From: Hyphomonadaceae bacterium UBA7672
GTDB taxonomy: Bacteria; Pseudomonadota; Alphaproteobacteria; Caulobacterales; Hyphomonadaceae
Length of the DNA stretch: 64,000 bases
Assembly: GCA_002483135.1 (NCBI GenBank)
Contig: DLHI01000005.1
Location: 1 to 64,000, forward strand
Direction of reading: 5' to 3'
The position numbers and the translations under genes were made by a program. The notes below the pieces were generated by a model that was not told the origin of the DNA, searched no databases, and was given only the letters and a program-made list of their open reading frames with translations. This document shows, piece by piece, positions 8,000 to 16,713 of the stretch (positions are counted from its first letter, which is position 1; each line of letters starts with the position of its first letter).

Positions 8000-8452
8000 A
8001 TGCGCTTTACCCGTCGCGACGTCATCGTTTCCGCCTCGCTCGCCGCCGTGCTGGCGCCAGCAGCCGCAGCCTTTGCGCCACCCGCCGGCGGAGCAGAGCA
8101 TGGCGCCGAGGGCGCGCCTTCAGAGGCGGAAGTCGCCCGCTCGCTTGAGCTTGGCGGCCTTGTCTTCCCGGTGTTTGACGAGAAGCTGAAGCTGAAGAAC
8201 TACCTCTTCATCAGCGCCCGCATGCTGGTCGGTCCCGGCAAGGATGTCTGGAAGTATCGCGACCAGCAGCACTTCATTCGCGACGCCATCCTTCGCGCCG
8301 CCCACAAGAAGAGTTTCCACGTCAACGGAAATTTCCGGAAGCTCGACGAAGCTCTCGCGGCCGCCGAGTGCATCAAGGTGGCCAACCAAATCGTCGGAGA
8401 GCCTGACGCGCTCGTCCAGATGACGTTCACCCAGATCGCCAGTCAGACCTGA
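8000..8452 (+). CDS. Secreted protein of unknown function with Tat-like signal
   Basis: A 150-residue protein starting at the ATG at 8000 (a GTG sits one codon before). The N-terminus MRFTRRDVIVSASLAAVLAP carries a twin-arginine followed by a hydrophobic stretch and alanine-rich cleavage region, consistent with Tat or Sec export. The mature part has a conserved-looking LGGLVFPVFDEKLKLKNYLFISARMLV block and then a helical region with KKSFHVNGNFRKLDEALAAAECIKVANQIVG. I do not recognise a named family. It sits downstream of thiL after about 50 bases and converges with the bamE-like gene. Confidence 0.75.
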   Translation: MRFTRRDVIVSASLAAVLAPAAAAFAPPAGGAEHGAEGAPSEAEVARSLELGGLVFPVFDEKLKLKNYLFISARMLVGPGKDVWKYRDQQHFIRDAILRAAHKKSFHVNGNFRKLDEALAAAECIKVANQIVGEPDALVQMTFTQIASQT

Positions 8453-8477
8453 TCGTCCGCCACAGCCTGTAAGGGCG

Positions 8478-8999
8478 CTACTGACGCCCGCCCGGATTGT
8501 CGCCGGGCTGACGGTCGTCGCGTTCCATGCCCGGAATCTGGTTCTGCAGGCTTCCCAGCGTGCCGAACAGTTGTTCAAGGATGCCCAGTTCGCGGCCACG
8601 CGTCGGCGTGATGCGCGAATTGTACTCCAGCACGCGCCCGTCATCGACGTCATAGACCAGCACGTCGGACACCACGTCGTCCTCGTCGAACTGGATCGCC
8701 ACGATCTCGCGCTGCACGACCTTGGGATAGTAGAAGGTCAGAAGTTCGCGGGTCGAGGACATGTAGACCCAGAGATTCTCCTTGCCCGCCACGTATTTGG
8801 CCTCGCCGGATTTGTCGAAGATCGAAGTGGTGGACGGTGTGCCCAGCCGCGCCAATACGGTCGAGCGCGTGTCGACAGCCGGTTTCACATCGGTCGCCAG
8901 CGCCTGGTCGGGCACGAAACCGTGGAAGTCGCGCGTGGCGGTGCAGGCGCCCAGAACGGCAAGGCTGGCGGCGGCAAGGACGAGACGACGGAAAGCCAT
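8478..8999 (-). CDS. bamE: Outer membrane assembly lipoprotein BamE (SmpA/OmlA) family
   Basis: BamE is a small lipoprotein of the BAM complex that inserts beta-barrels in the outer membrane. The ATG at 8999 gives a lipoprotein signal MAFRRLVLAAASLAVLGAC, with lipid attachment expected at Cys19. The SmpA/OmlA fold follows: VDTRSTVLARLGTPSTTSIFDK, then ENLWVYMSS and RELLTFYYPKVVQREIVAIQFDE. The 173 residues exceed the E. coli protein (113) through an extended Gln/Arg/Gly-rich C-terminus, as in other alphaproteobacteria. It is divergent from the cytochrome chaperone gene, as is common in Caulobacterales. Confidence 0.88.
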   Translation of the reverse strand: MAFRRLVLAAASLAVLGACTATRDFHGFVPDQALATDVKPAVDTRSTVLARLGTPSTTSIFDKSGEAKYVAGKENLWVYMSSTRELLTFYYPKVVQREIVAIQFDEDDVVSDVLVYDVDDGRVLEYNSRITPTRGRELGILEQLFGTLGSLQNQIPGMERDDRQPGDNPGGRQ

Positions 9000-9193
9000 C
9001 AAATACTCCGGTACTTCGGGCTAGCTACAAGCCTCGTGGGCCGATTGGCAAGGCTTGTGGGCGCCAGTGTGGCGGTCGGCCCCGATTGCCCCGGAATCAC
9101 GAATTTCTTGGATTTTCCTATACCTTTCCCGGCGCGCGAAGCCTGCTAGTGTCCCGCCCGACCTCACGAAAACGCTCAGGCAGCAGGGCAGGC

Positions 9194-9721
9194 ATGGCGC
9201 TCGGAAACTGGTTCCAGTCTAAGAAGAACCGCTGGGCGGTGGACAAACTGCATCAGTCCATCCAGGCCCACGCCCTGCGCCCCGATTTTTATTACGAGGG
9301 CGGCGCTCGGGACAATTTCTCGGGCCGCTTCGAGATGACCTGCCTGCATGGAACGCTGGTATTCCGCCGCCTGCGCAAGGCCGGGGCGGCGGGAAAGGCG
9401 CTCTCCCAGGACGTTTTCGACGCTCTTTTTGAAGGGTTTGACGAGGCCCTGCGCGACATCGGCACCGGCGATCTCAGCGTCGGCAAGAAGATCCGCAAGA
9501 TGGGCGAGGCCTTCTATGGACGGGCAAAAGCCTATGACGAAGCGCTGGCCGAGGACGCGGGCGAGAGCGAACTAACCACCGCCCTGAAGCGCAATCTTGG
9601 CGTTTCGGAACCCGAAGTCGCCAGGTTTGTCCGCTATGTCCGCCTGGTCGAGGACACGCTCAGCCGCCACCAGGACGAGCAGCTCCTGCAGGGCGAGGTC
9701 AACTGGCCGCGCTTGCCCTGA
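9194..9721 (+). CDS. Ubiquinol-cytochrome c chaperone family protein (CBP3-like)
   Basis: A 175-residue protein of the ubiquinol-cytochrome c chaperone family, related to mitochondrial Cbp3/UQCC1, which assists cytochrome bc1 assembly. The family pattern is visible: LHQSIQAHALRPDFYYEGG, then SGRFEMTCLHGTLVFRRL, then DVFDALFEGFDEALRDIGTGDLSVGKKIRKMGEAFYGRAKAYDEAL. The start at 9194 (MALGNWFQSKK) follows a GCAGGG stretch. It is divergent from bamE and precedes plsX by 167 bases. The DUF177 and rpmF genes often found here in other alphaproteobacteria are absent. Confidence 0.88.
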   Translation: MALGNWFQSKKNRWAVDKLHQSIQAHALRPDFYYEGGARDNFSGRFEMTCLHGTLVFRRLRKAGAAGKALSQDVFDALFEGFDEALRDIGTGDLSVGKKIRKMGEAFYGRAKAYDEALAEDAGESELTTALKRNLGVSEPEVARFVRYVRLVEDTLSRHQDEQLLQGEVNWPRLP

Positions 9722-9888
9722 ACGGCCAACCCGCTGATTCCATGGCATTGCCGAGACATCGGGCGCTGGCGTCGCAGGGGCAGGCGGGGTCTGTTCCCCC
9801 ACGGCGCACGTGCTATTAGACCCCCTGAATCGTGGCCGGTCCGGGTCAGTCCGACTCGGGGTCGCCATCGGGAGTTCATTCGCCTCAC

Positions 9889-10944
9889 ATGTCCGCCCCG
9901 AAGATCATATCCATCGACGCGATGGGCGGAGACCATGCGCCCCGCATCGTGGTCGAAGGGCTTGAGCGCTTCGCCCGCGACAATCCCGGCTTCAACTTCC
10001 TGCTGCACGGCGACGAAGTTGCGCTGAAGCCGCTGCTGGAGAAGGCGCCCACCGCCGCCCCGCGCACCACCGTCCGCCACACCGACAAAAGCGTCGCGAT
10101 GGACGCCAAGCCGAGCCAGATGCTGCGCCAGGGCAAGGGCACGTCGATGTGGAACGCCATCGAAGCCGTGAAATCAGGTGAGGCTGTCGCCGCGGTCTCG
10201 GCCGGCAACACAGGCGCGCTGATGGCCCTGTCCATGTTCATCCTTCGCAAGGTCGAAGGCGTTCACCGCCCCGCACTGGTCGGCAGCTGGCCGACGCGCA
10301 AGGGCGTCTGCGCAATGCTCGATCTGGGCGCCGACATCGCCGCCGACGCGGCTCAGCTTGTCGAGTTCGCCATCATGGGCGCCGCCTTCGCACGCGCCGT
10401 CCATGGCGTGCAGAATCCGCGCGTGGCTCTCCTCAACATCGGCGAGGAGGAACTCAAGGGCCATGAATCGATCCGCGAGGGCGCACGACTGATGCGCGCC
10501 GCCAACCTCACGATCGATTTCCGGGGCTTCATCGAGCCTGACAAGATCGGCAACGGAGACATCGACGTTATCGTCACCGACGGCTTCACCGGCAACGTGG
10601 CCCTGAAGACCGCCGAAGGTATCGCGCGCATGATCTCGGACATGCTGAAGGACGCCTTCAAGTCAGGTCCCATCGCCATGCTTGGCGCCCTGCTGGTCCT
10701 GCCCGCCCTGAAGGGTTTCAGGAACAAGATGGATCCGCGCAAGGTTAATGGCGGCGTCTTCCTGGGTCTCAACGGGGTCGTAGTCAAAAGTCATGGCGGC
10801 ACCGATGACGTGGGCTTCGCCCATGCGATACACGTCGCCGCGAGCATGGGCGGAAGCAATTTCCGCACGGAAGTTGAAGAAAATCTCAGGCGCCTTGCGC
10901 CTGTTGCGGCCACCGTTGCCCCTGTGCAGCTGCCCGCCAAATAA
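9889..10944 (+). CDS. plsX: Phosphate acyltransferase PlsX
   Basis: PlsX makes acyl-phosphate from acyl-ACP for the PlsY step of phospholipid synthesis; peripheral membrane enzyme. The 351 residues are full length, with ISIDAMGGDHAPR at the N-terminus, the SAGNTGALMA motif, and NIGEEELKG, VTDGFTGNVALKTAEG and GLNGVVVKSHGG further on. The ATG at 9889 follows an open but unconserved stretch. A possible -10 (GCTATTAG, near 9810) lies about 75 bases upstream. fabH follows by 43 bases, the standard plsX-fabH pair. Confidence 0.96.
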   Translation: MSAPKIISIDAMGGDHAPRIVVEGLERFARDNPGFNFLLHGDEVALKPLLEKAPTAAPRTTVRHTDKSVAMDAKPSQMLRQGKGTSMWNAIEAVKSGEAVAAVSAGNTGALMALSMFILRKVEGVHRPALVGSWPTRKGVCAMLDLGADIAADAAQLVEFAIMGAAFARAVHGVQNPRVALLNIGEEELKGHESIREGARLMRAANLTIDFRGFIEPDKIGNGDIDVIVTDGFTGNVALKTAEGIARMISDMLKDAFKSGPIAMLGALLVLPALKGFRNKMDPRKVNGGVFLGLNGVVVKSHGGTDDVGFAHAIHVAASMGGSNFRTEVEENLRRLAPVAATVAPVQLPAK

Positions 10945-10987
10945 CGTCGTGCGTGCCGGGTTGGTGGAAGAGTGACGAGGCGTTGTC

Positions 10988-11962
10988 ATGAGTGAATTCG
11001 CATCAGTGATACGCGGCGTTGGCGGCTACCTGCCGGAAAGGGTGCTGACCAACGAAGATCTGTCGAAGATGGTCGACACCACCGACGAGTGGATCACCGC
11101 CCGCACCGGCATCCGCAGACGCCATATCGCCGCCGATGGCCAGACCACATCCGATCTTGGCTCTGAAGCTGCGCGCCGCGCCATGGAGGCGGCCGGCGTC
11201 GGTCCCGACGAGATCGACCTCATCATCGTCGCCACCGCCACCCCTGACTATACTTTCCCGGCGACCGCCACCGTCGTGCAAGACAAGCTGGGCATCACGC
11301 GCGGCGCAGCTTTCGACCTGCAGGCCGTCTGCTCCGGCTTCGTCTATGCCATCGCCACCGCCGACAACTTTCTGTCGCGAGGCCAGTTCGAGCGCGCGCT
11401 CGTCATCGGCGCGGAAACCTTCTCCCGCATCCTCGACTGGTCGGATCGCTCTACCTGCGTCCTGTTCGGCGATGGCGCCGGCGCGGTCGTGCTGGAGCGC
11501 CAGACAAAGCAGCAGGCCGGAGACCGCGGCGTGAAGGGAATCCACCTGCGCTCCGATGGGCGCTACAAGGATCTCCTCTATGTCGACGGCGGCCCCTCCA
11601 CCACGCAGACCGTGGGTCACGTTCGCATGGTCGGCAATCAGGTCTTCAAGCACGCCGTCGGCAAGATCTCCGAAAGCGTGAAGGCGGCCGCTGCTGACGC
11701 CGGTCTAGGCATTCAGGACATCGACTGGTTCGTGCCCCACCAGGCGAACCAGCGCATCCTATCGGCCGTCGCCGAGCGCCTGGGGGTGGACGATCACAAG
11801 TTGATCTCCACCGTCGCCGATCACGGCAACACCTCGGCCGCCTCCGTGCCGCTCGCCCTCGCAGCCGCCACGAATGACGGTCGCATCAAGCAAGGCGACC
11901 TCATCCTGATCGAAGCCATCGGCGGTGGCCTCACCTGGGGTTCCGCGCTGATCCGGATGTAG
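10988..11962 (+). CDS. fabH: 3-oxoacyl-ACP synthase III
   Basis: FabH starts type II fatty acid synthesis by condensing acetyl-CoA with malonyl-ACP. The 324 residues carry the catalytic Cys115 in LQAVCSGFVYA, His in WFVPHQANQRI and Asn in DHGNTSAASVP, completing the Cys-His-Asn triad. The N-terminal DEWITARTGIRRRHIA is a strong FabH signature. It follows plsX and precedes ihfA, as in most alphaproteobacteria. Confidence 0.97.
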   Translation: MSEFASVIRGVGGYLPERVLTNEDLSKMVDTTDEWITARTGIRRRHIAADGQTTSDLGSEAARRAMEAAGVGPDEIDLIIVATATPDYTFPATATVVQDKLGITRGAAFDLQAVCSGFVYAIATADNFLSRGQFERALVIGAETFSRILDWSDRSTCVLFGDGAGAVVLERQTKQQAGDRGVKGIHLRSDGRYKDLLYVDGGPSTTQTVGHVRMVGNQVFKHAVGKISESVKAAAADAGLGIQDIDWFVPHQANQRILSAVAERLGVDDHKLISTVADHGNTSAASVPLALAAATNDGRIKQGDLILIEAIGGGLTWGSALIRM

Positions 11963-12093
11963 GCTGGCCGCGCGGCGCCATTCCGACTTGCTAACAACTC
12001 GTAAACGGATGACATTGTTCGGGATTTCGCCGCATCCCCCTTAACAAGGGCGGACACGGGGAGTAGGGTTGGCTTAATACCGGAGACGTCGAA

Positions 12094-12402
12094 GTGCCCG
12101 AGAACACGCTGACACGTGCGGATATCGTTGACCGGCTCGTCCAGAAGGTCGGGCTGACCAAGCAGGATTCCAGCAACTTCCTTGAGCGGGTGCTTGAGCT
12201 GGTCTGCTCGGAACTTGAAAACGATGTCGATGTGAAGTTCGCGCGTTTCGGCAATTTCGTCGTGCGCCGGAAGAAGGCCCGCGTCGGTCGCAATCCCAAG
12301 ACCGGCGAAGAGGCCCCGATCTCTGCAAGACGGGTGGTGTCGTTCAAGCCTTCTCCGCTGTTGCGGCAGAGGGTGGAAGCTGCGCTGACCCGGAGAGACT
12401 GA
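12094..12402 (+). CDS. ihfA: Integration host factor subunit alpha
   Basis: IHF alpha forms a heterodimer with IHF beta that bends DNA by about 160 degrees in replication, recombination and transcription. The 102 residues show TRADIVDRLVQKVGLTKQDS, ELENDVDVKFARFGNFVVRRKKARVGRNPKTGEEA and ISARRVVSFKPSPLLRQRV; the proline of the intercalating arm is part of RNPKTGE. The start is a GTG at 12094. The stop overlaps the ATG of the MerR gene (TGATG), so the two are coupled. Confidence 0.96.
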   Translation: MPENTLTRADIVDRLVQKVGLTKQDSSNFLERVLELVCSELENDVDVKFARFGNFVVRRKKARVGRNPKTGEEAPISARRVVSFKPSPLLRQRVEAALTRRD

Positions 12403-12980
12403 TGACCAGAACATCGCAGGCCGGACTGCCGCTTGAGTCGGAGTCGATCCCGGATTCGTCCGATGAAGCCTGCGTGGTCGCGCAATCCGACGAAGTTTTC
12501 GCGAAGAGCGCTGACGCCTTCCGCACGATCGGTGAGGCCGCTTCGGAACTCGGCCTCAAGACGCATGTGCTGCGTTTCTGGGAAACCAAGTTTGACAACC
12601 TGAAGCCGATGAAGCGCGCCGATGGCCGTCGCTACTACCGGCCCGACGACATGGAACTGTTGCGCAAGCTCCAGAATCTCCTGCACGTGCAGGGACTGAC
12701 CATTCGGGGCGCTGTAAAGGCCCTGAATGGCGATGACGGGGAACAGCCGGGGGCGGCTGCCGTTATCGAGGAAACAGGGGCTGAAGTGATGACGGTCGAA
12801 GCCGACGCCGGCGCCTCGGTGCGCGATCTGCAGGACGCTGTCCGCGAAGCGGTCGAGCGTGGCGATTTCCGTGCGCCCGAACTGACGGCCAGCACGCCGG
12901 CCCGCACCCGCCTCGAAACCCTGCTGGTCGACCTGACCAACCTCAAGTCCCGCCTCGACGCCGTCCGCACGGCAGCCTGA
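12402..12980 (+). CDS. MerR-family transcriptional regulator
   Basis: A 192-residue MerR-type regulator. The winged-helix DNA-binding domain lies at about 42-110: FRTIGEAASELGLKTHVLRFWE, then PMKRADGRRYYRPDDMELLRKLQNLLHVQGLTIRGAVKAL. The rest is an acidic, variable region ending in a leucine-rich helix, with no cysteine-based metal site, so the effector is unknown. MerR genes in this ihfA-tRNA-Pro position are conserved across alphaproteobacteria and their target is generally uncharacterised. The ATG overlaps the ihfA stop. Confidence 0.93.
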   Translation: MTRTSQAGLPLESESIPDSSDEACVVAQSDEVFAKSADAFRTIGEAASELGLKTHVLRFWETKFDNLKPMKRADGRRYYRPDDMELLRKLQNLLHVQGLTIRGAVKALNGDDGEQPGAAAVIEETGAEVMTVEADAGASVRDLQDAVREAVERGDFRAPELTASTPARTRLETLLVDLTNLKSRLDAVRTAA

Positions 12981-13027
12981 GCGCTGTCTACGGCGAAATT
13001 GCCGCGAAAACAGCCGGAAACGCACGG

Positions 13028-13056
13028 TTGCTCCCAGGGGGCGAGGCGCCTATAAG
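13028..13056 (+). promoter_or_regulatory. Sigma-70-type promoter for tRNA-Pro
   Basis: A TTGCTC -35 box at 13028-13033 and a TATAAG -10 box at 13051-13056 are separated by 17 bases, and the tRNA begins 17 bases after the -10. Spacing and sequence are good for a housekeeping promoter; not experimentally supported. Confidence 0.6.
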
Positions 13057-13072
13057 GGCGCTCCTGAATTGG

Positions 13073-13150
13073 CGGAGCGTGGCGCAGCCCGGTTAGCGCA
13101 CTAGTCTGGGGGACTAGGGGTCGTGGGTTCGAATCCCGCCGCTCCGACCA
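13073..13150 (+). tRNA. tRNA-Pro (anticodon GGG)
   Basis: Cloverleaf of 78 bases including an encoded CCA. The acceptor stem CGGAGCG (13073-13079) pairs with CGCTCCG before ACCA. The anticodon stem is CTAGT/ACTAG around the loop CTGGGGG, giving anticodon GGG. The T arm contains GGGTTCGAATCCC. Placement after ihfA-merR is typical of alphaproteobacteria. Confidence 0.97.
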
Positions 13151-13155
13151 TTTCA

Positions 13156-13185
13156 GGCCAATCCTCACTGTCAGGAAGATTGGCC
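13156..13185 (+). other. Stem-loop between the two tRNA genes
   Basis: GGCCAATC (13156-13163) and GATTGGCC (13178-13185) form a perfect 8-bp inverted repeat with a 14-base loop, six bases after the tRNA-Pro CCA. It is not followed by a clear T tract, so it could be a processing structure or weak terminator; the role is inferred from position only. Confidence 0.5.
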
Positions 13186-13199
13186 ATAGTCTGCAATTC

Positions 13200-13275
13200 G
13201 GGCGGTTAGCTCAGCTGGCAGAGCGCCTGCTTTACACGCAGGATGTCGGCGGTTCGATCCCGTCACCGCCCACCA
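13200..13275 (+). tRNA. tRNA-Val (anticodon TAC)
   Basis: Cloverleaf of 76 bases with encoded CCA. The acceptor stem GGGCGGT (13200-13206) pairs with ACCGCCC (13265-13271), followed by ACCA. The anticodon stem CCTGC/GCAGG encloses TTTACAC, giving anticodon TAC. The T arm contains GGTTCGATCC. It lies 49 bases after tRNA-Pro. Confidence 0.97.
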
Positions 13276-13316
13276 CTTTCCGGCAGTCAGGTCGACAATA
13301 TCTTGTAGGTGGGCGG

Positions 13317-14180
13317 ATGGACTGGGGTCTTGTCTTCTTGTCTGCGATTGTCGGCGGCGTGCTGGGCGGTGTCGGCGGCTTTATTGGCTGGCTGGTCGGT
13401 CAGCAGTTCCCAAGCAAAGCAAAGACAGTTGCTCAAGCTTTTTCGATCGTCGGGGTCGTCACGGCGATCGTCATCACGCCCGCGATCCGGGACGTCATCT
13501 TCGACGAGGCGCGGACGTCCGTGGCGCCGGCAAGCGACACTCTCGCCGAGTATGACCGCTTCTTCCGCTCTGATCTGCTTTTTGGAAAGATCGCCGACGG
13601 ATGGCCATCCGAGTACCAAGCATTTCTGGAAGACATTGTATCTCGGCACGGCAGGATAGACGGCGCCGAGGCGCAGCAGAGGGGTTTCGACTTCACCGCC
13701 GGCATCCGACGCGCGAACGCCTCCAATGCTTATCTTGCAGCTGATGCAGGCCTTCGGGAGTATTTCTCCAATTATCGTGACTTGTTGCGTGACATCCGCG
13801 CGGAGAACGGCGATGCGCTGTGCGGGGCGATGGTGCTGCAGGGACCTATCGCTTTGAGCGGGCGCGAAGATCGATACATGAAACCCATGCAGCGCCTCGG
13901 TATCATCACCATGGATCTGTTGCTGGAGGGGCGCCGCCAGCGCGACGGCGGCGCCGCGCCGATCGACCCACCTTCGCAGCAAGCTCTCCAAGCTTTCGAT
14001 GCCTACTTGATGGAAAGTACTGGCGAGGGAAACCTGTTTGAACGGATGCGCCGTGGGACCGGCACGGAACCATGTTCCGATGCCTTGCATGTCATGTCAG
14101 CTCTCGCAGAGTTTGCTCCCGATCAGCCAGACGGCCAGGCCATCCGAATCGCCATATTCCATGAGATTCTGGCGGGCTAA
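13317..14180 (+). CDS. Membrane-anchored protein of unknown function
   Basis: A 287-residue protein not recognised. The N-terminus has two hydrophobic segments (about 5-28, glycine rich, and 38-58), separated by a short basic stretch QQFPSKAK, so both anchor the protein in the inner membrane. The remainder (about 60-287) is a soluble, mostly helical domain with no obvious catalytic motif. It starts only 42 bases after tRNA-Val and has codon use less GC-biased than its neighbours. Position behind a tRNA with no homologous context suggests an accessory gene, but there is no integrase or repeat to prove transfer. Confidence 0.75.
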   Translation: MDWGLVFLSAIVGGVLGGVGGFIGWLVGQQFPSKAKTVAQAFSIVGVVTAIVITPAIRDVIFDEARTSVAPASDTLAEYDRFFRSDLLFGKIADGWPSEYQAFLEDIVSRHGRIDGAEAQQRGFDFTAGIRRANASNAYLAADAGLREYFSNYRDLLRDIRAENGDALCGAMVLQGPIALSGREDRYMKPMQRLGIITMDLLLEGRRQRDGGAAPIDPPSQQALQAFDAYLMESTGEGNLFERMRRGTGTEPCSDALHVMSALAEFAPDQPDGQAIRIAIFHEILAG

Positions 14181-14183
14181 CAA

Positions 14184-16535
14184 CTAGCCCCCATCCTGCT
14201 GTGGCGCCCGTCCCGGCGGCACTGTTGGCTTCGGTCCCAGCGTCCTCACCGTGTACTTCGCCACCGCCTCGATTTGCTCGGGCTTAAGCGCGGCGGCGAG
14301 TGAGGGCATCTCGCCCTGGCCCTGTGAGATGACGCGGACGATGTTTTCATAGTCCGTGCGGTTGGTCAGTGGCGGGGCGTTGCCGCCCGGGAATCCTGTG
14401 CCGCCCGGTCCGTGGCAGATTGCGCAGGTCTGGTCGAACATCGTCTTGCCGAGCGCCAGCTCTTCCGTCGTCGCGGTGAAAGTCTGCGCCGCAAGCCGCG
14501 TCGATGTCGGCGCCACCGCCAGCGGCACGCCGCCGGCAGGCGCAGCACCATTCTCGCTTGCGCCATCAAGCGTCAGCGCAACCATCTCCGCCGGTTCGCC
14601 GCGCTTGGACACGGCGACCACGATGTATTGGCGCCCGTTCAACTCGTAGGTCATCGGCGCGCCGGTCACGAGCGTGGGCATCTCGTATTCCCACAGCTGC
14701 TTGCCATCGCGCTTGTCATAGGCGCGGAACATCGGTCCGCCCGAACCGCCGCCGATGTTTCCGGACTCGCCGAGGAACAGCAGTTCCTTCGTGAGCAGCG
14801 GACTCGGGCGCACGTCGAACTTGCCCATGCTCTCGAAGTCGAGGCCCAGCCCCTGCAGTGCAGGATGGTTACGCACGCTGTCGTCGGCATCGCCAATCGG
14901 AATGCGCCACTGATGCTTGCCGCTGGCCATATCGGTGGCCACGACGACGGAGTAGGGCGGCTTCATGATCGGCAGGCCTTGCGGCCCGGTGATCGGTGCG
15001 CCGCCGCCGCCGCCGTAATAGTGCATGTTGGTCGTCGTCGGATCGCCCTTGCGCAGGCCTGCGAACTGCGGCTTCAGGCGCAGCGGCGTGTAGAGCATGT
15101 TGGTGTCGGGATCGAACGCTGCGCCGTTCCAGTTCGGCCCGCCGCCCGTTCCGGGGAACAGCCATGTGCCCTTGTTGGTTGGCGTGATCTCGGTGGGCGC
15201 CGTGTAGAGATCGCCCTTCGTGTACTGGTCGGCCAGCGCTTTGCCCTCGGCGCGCAGGGCCGGAGTGAAGTCGATCAAGTCGTCTTCGCTGTAGCCAAGC
15301 CGCAGGAACGGTTCGGGCAGGGTGGGGAAGGGCTGCGTCGGAGAGGCGCGCTCGCCTGGGATCGGCGATTTCGGAACCTGCCGCTCCTCGATCGGCCATA
15401 CGGGTTTTCCCGTCACGCGGTCGAACACGAAGGTGAGGCCCTGCTTGGTGAGGACCGTCACTGCCTTGATCGTCTTCCCGTCCTTGCGGATGTCGTGAAG
15501 GATCGGGGCCGCCGGCAGGTCGTAATCCCAGATGCCGTGGTGGACGATCTGGTAGTACCACACCAGCTCTCCGGTCTTGGCATTCAGGCAGACGATGCTC
15601 TCGCCGAATAGTCCGTTGCCAGGGCGTTGCCCGCCATAGAACTCGTTCGTCGGCGTTTCGTGCGGGATGTAGACATAACCGAGCTCGGGGTCCGCGCTCA
15701 TCATCGCCCAGGCGCCGGCCGCGCCGGTGTAGAGGTTCGAGCCTTCCTCCCACGTTTCCGCGCCAACCTGTCCCGGCTTCGGCACGGGATCGAACTTCCA
15801 GACTTCCTTGCCCGTGCGCACGTCGTAGCCGCGAATGTAGCCCGGCGCGCTTTCCTTGTTGCGACCGCCCGCCACGATCACCTGTGCGACCACAATGTCG
15901 CCGACCACAAGTGCGGGGGAGACCGAACTCACATCGGTCACCTGTGTGCCCTCGATCACGCCCTCGCGCAGGTTGATCCAGCCATTGCGGCCGAACCCCG
16001 TCGCGGGCTTACCGGTCTTGGCATCGACTGCGATCAGCCGGCCGTCGGCCGAGTTGTGGAAGAGCCGCTTCTCAACGCCATCTGTCCAATAGGCCAGCGA
16101 ACGCGGGGCTAACGATGCGCCACGCCCGCCGATGTCGACGGGCTGTGGCTCGAACGTCCACAGTGTCTTGCCTGTGCCGGCGTCGACGGCCGCAATGCCA
16201 TGGTTCAGCCACGGCATGTAAAGCACGCCATCGTCCAGCAGCGGCGTCGACTTGTAGTTGCCCGAGGAAGGATCGCCCGAGGTGTCCGCGCTCCACCGCC
16301 ACGCGATCTGCAGACGCCCGACATTCTCGCGATTAACCTGATTCAGCGGCGCATAGCGTGTCTGACCCGCGTCTCCGCCCCAGTAGGTCCAGCGCGTCGC
16401 GTCATATGTTGCGGCGACGTCGGACACCGCGCTCGCGGACGTCGAAGCCGGATCGCCTGGAAGAGTGCAGGCGAAAGCCAGAAGAGCCGCGACCGCGCAC
16501 ATCGCCGCGCCGCCCGCCCATTTGCGGTTAATCAT
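14184..16535 (-). CDS. PQQ-dependent dehydrogenase with C-terminal cytochrome c domain
   Basis: A 783-residue quinoprotein oxidising an alcohol, sugar or polyol in the periplasm and passing electrons to its own heme. It has an N-terminal signal with a possible lipid-modified Cys23 (imperfect lipobox), an eight-bladed PQQ propeller (about 40-640) with repeated W-motifs such as TGKTLWTFEP, TGKEVWKFDP and TGELVWYYQ, and a cytochrome c domain with one CAICH heme site near residue 700. The vicinal Cys pair of alcohol dehydrogenases is missing, which favours a glucose/polyol-dehydrogenase-like subfamily; the substrate is unknown. No PQQ synthesis genes are present in the window. A strong GGGAGGAG ribosome site precedes the ATG. 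Confidence 0.92.
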   Translation of the reverse strand: MINRKWAGGAAMCAVAALLAFACTLPGDPASTSASAVSDVAATYDATRWTYWGGDAGQTRYAPLNQVNRENVGRLQIAWRWSADTSGDPSSGNYKSTPLLDDGVLYMPWLNHGIAAVDAGTGKTLWTFEPQPVDIGGRGASLAPRSLAYWTDGVEKRLFHNSADGRLIAVDAKTGKPATGFGRNGWINLREGVIEGTQVTDVSSVSPALVVGDIVVAQVIVAGGRNKESAPGYIRGYDVRTGKEVWKFDPVPKPGQVGAETWEEGSNLYTGAAGAWAMMSADPELGYVYIPHETPTNEFYGGQRPGNGLFGESIVCLNAKTGELVWYYQIVHHGIWDYDLPAAPILHDIRKDGKTIKAVTVLTKQGLTFVFDRVTGKPVWPIEERQVPKSPIPGERASPTQPFPTLPEPFLRLGYSEDDLIDFTPALRAEGKALADQYTKGDLYTAPTEITPTNKGTWLFPGTGGGPNWNGAAFDPDTNMLYTPLRLKPQFAGLRKGDPTTTNMHYYGGGGGAPITGPQGLPIMKPPYSVVVATDMASGKHQWRIPIGDADDSVRNHPALQGLGLDFESMGKFDVRPSPLLTKELLFLGESGNIGGGSGGPMFRAYDKRDGKQLWEYEMPTLVTGAPMTYELNGRQYIVVAVSKRGEPAEMVALTLDGASENGAAPAGGVPLAVAPTSTRLAAQTFTATTEELALGKTMFDQTCAICHGPGGTGFPGGNAPPLTNRTDYENIVRVISQGQGEMPSLAAALKPEQIEAVAKYTVRTLGPKPTVPPGRAPQQDGG

Positions 16536-16713
16536 GCTGGCTCTCCTCCCGAGCGGGCCCGACTCTGTGGCGGGTCCCTTGTGTGACAGGGTTTAGCCCC
16601 CATCCGTCTGCTGGCAATCCGTGACGCGTGCTGCGCTCGCTCACAAGATGTAATGAGTTGAACTGGTGCGCTTACTGCGTTCATCTTGTCGTGAGGGCGA
16701 GGGAAGCGGGCAA

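Noticed and set aside
13317..14180. Prophage or integrative island at the tRNA genes
   Set aside because: No integrase, no partial tRNA repeat and no cluster of foreign genes.
14412..15611. Long plus-strand open frame opposite the PQQ dehydrogenase (399 codons)
   Set aside because: Sequence is Arg/Gly/Ala rich with no motif, and the minus-strand gene in the same place has clear PQQ and heme motifs; it is a high-GC shadow.
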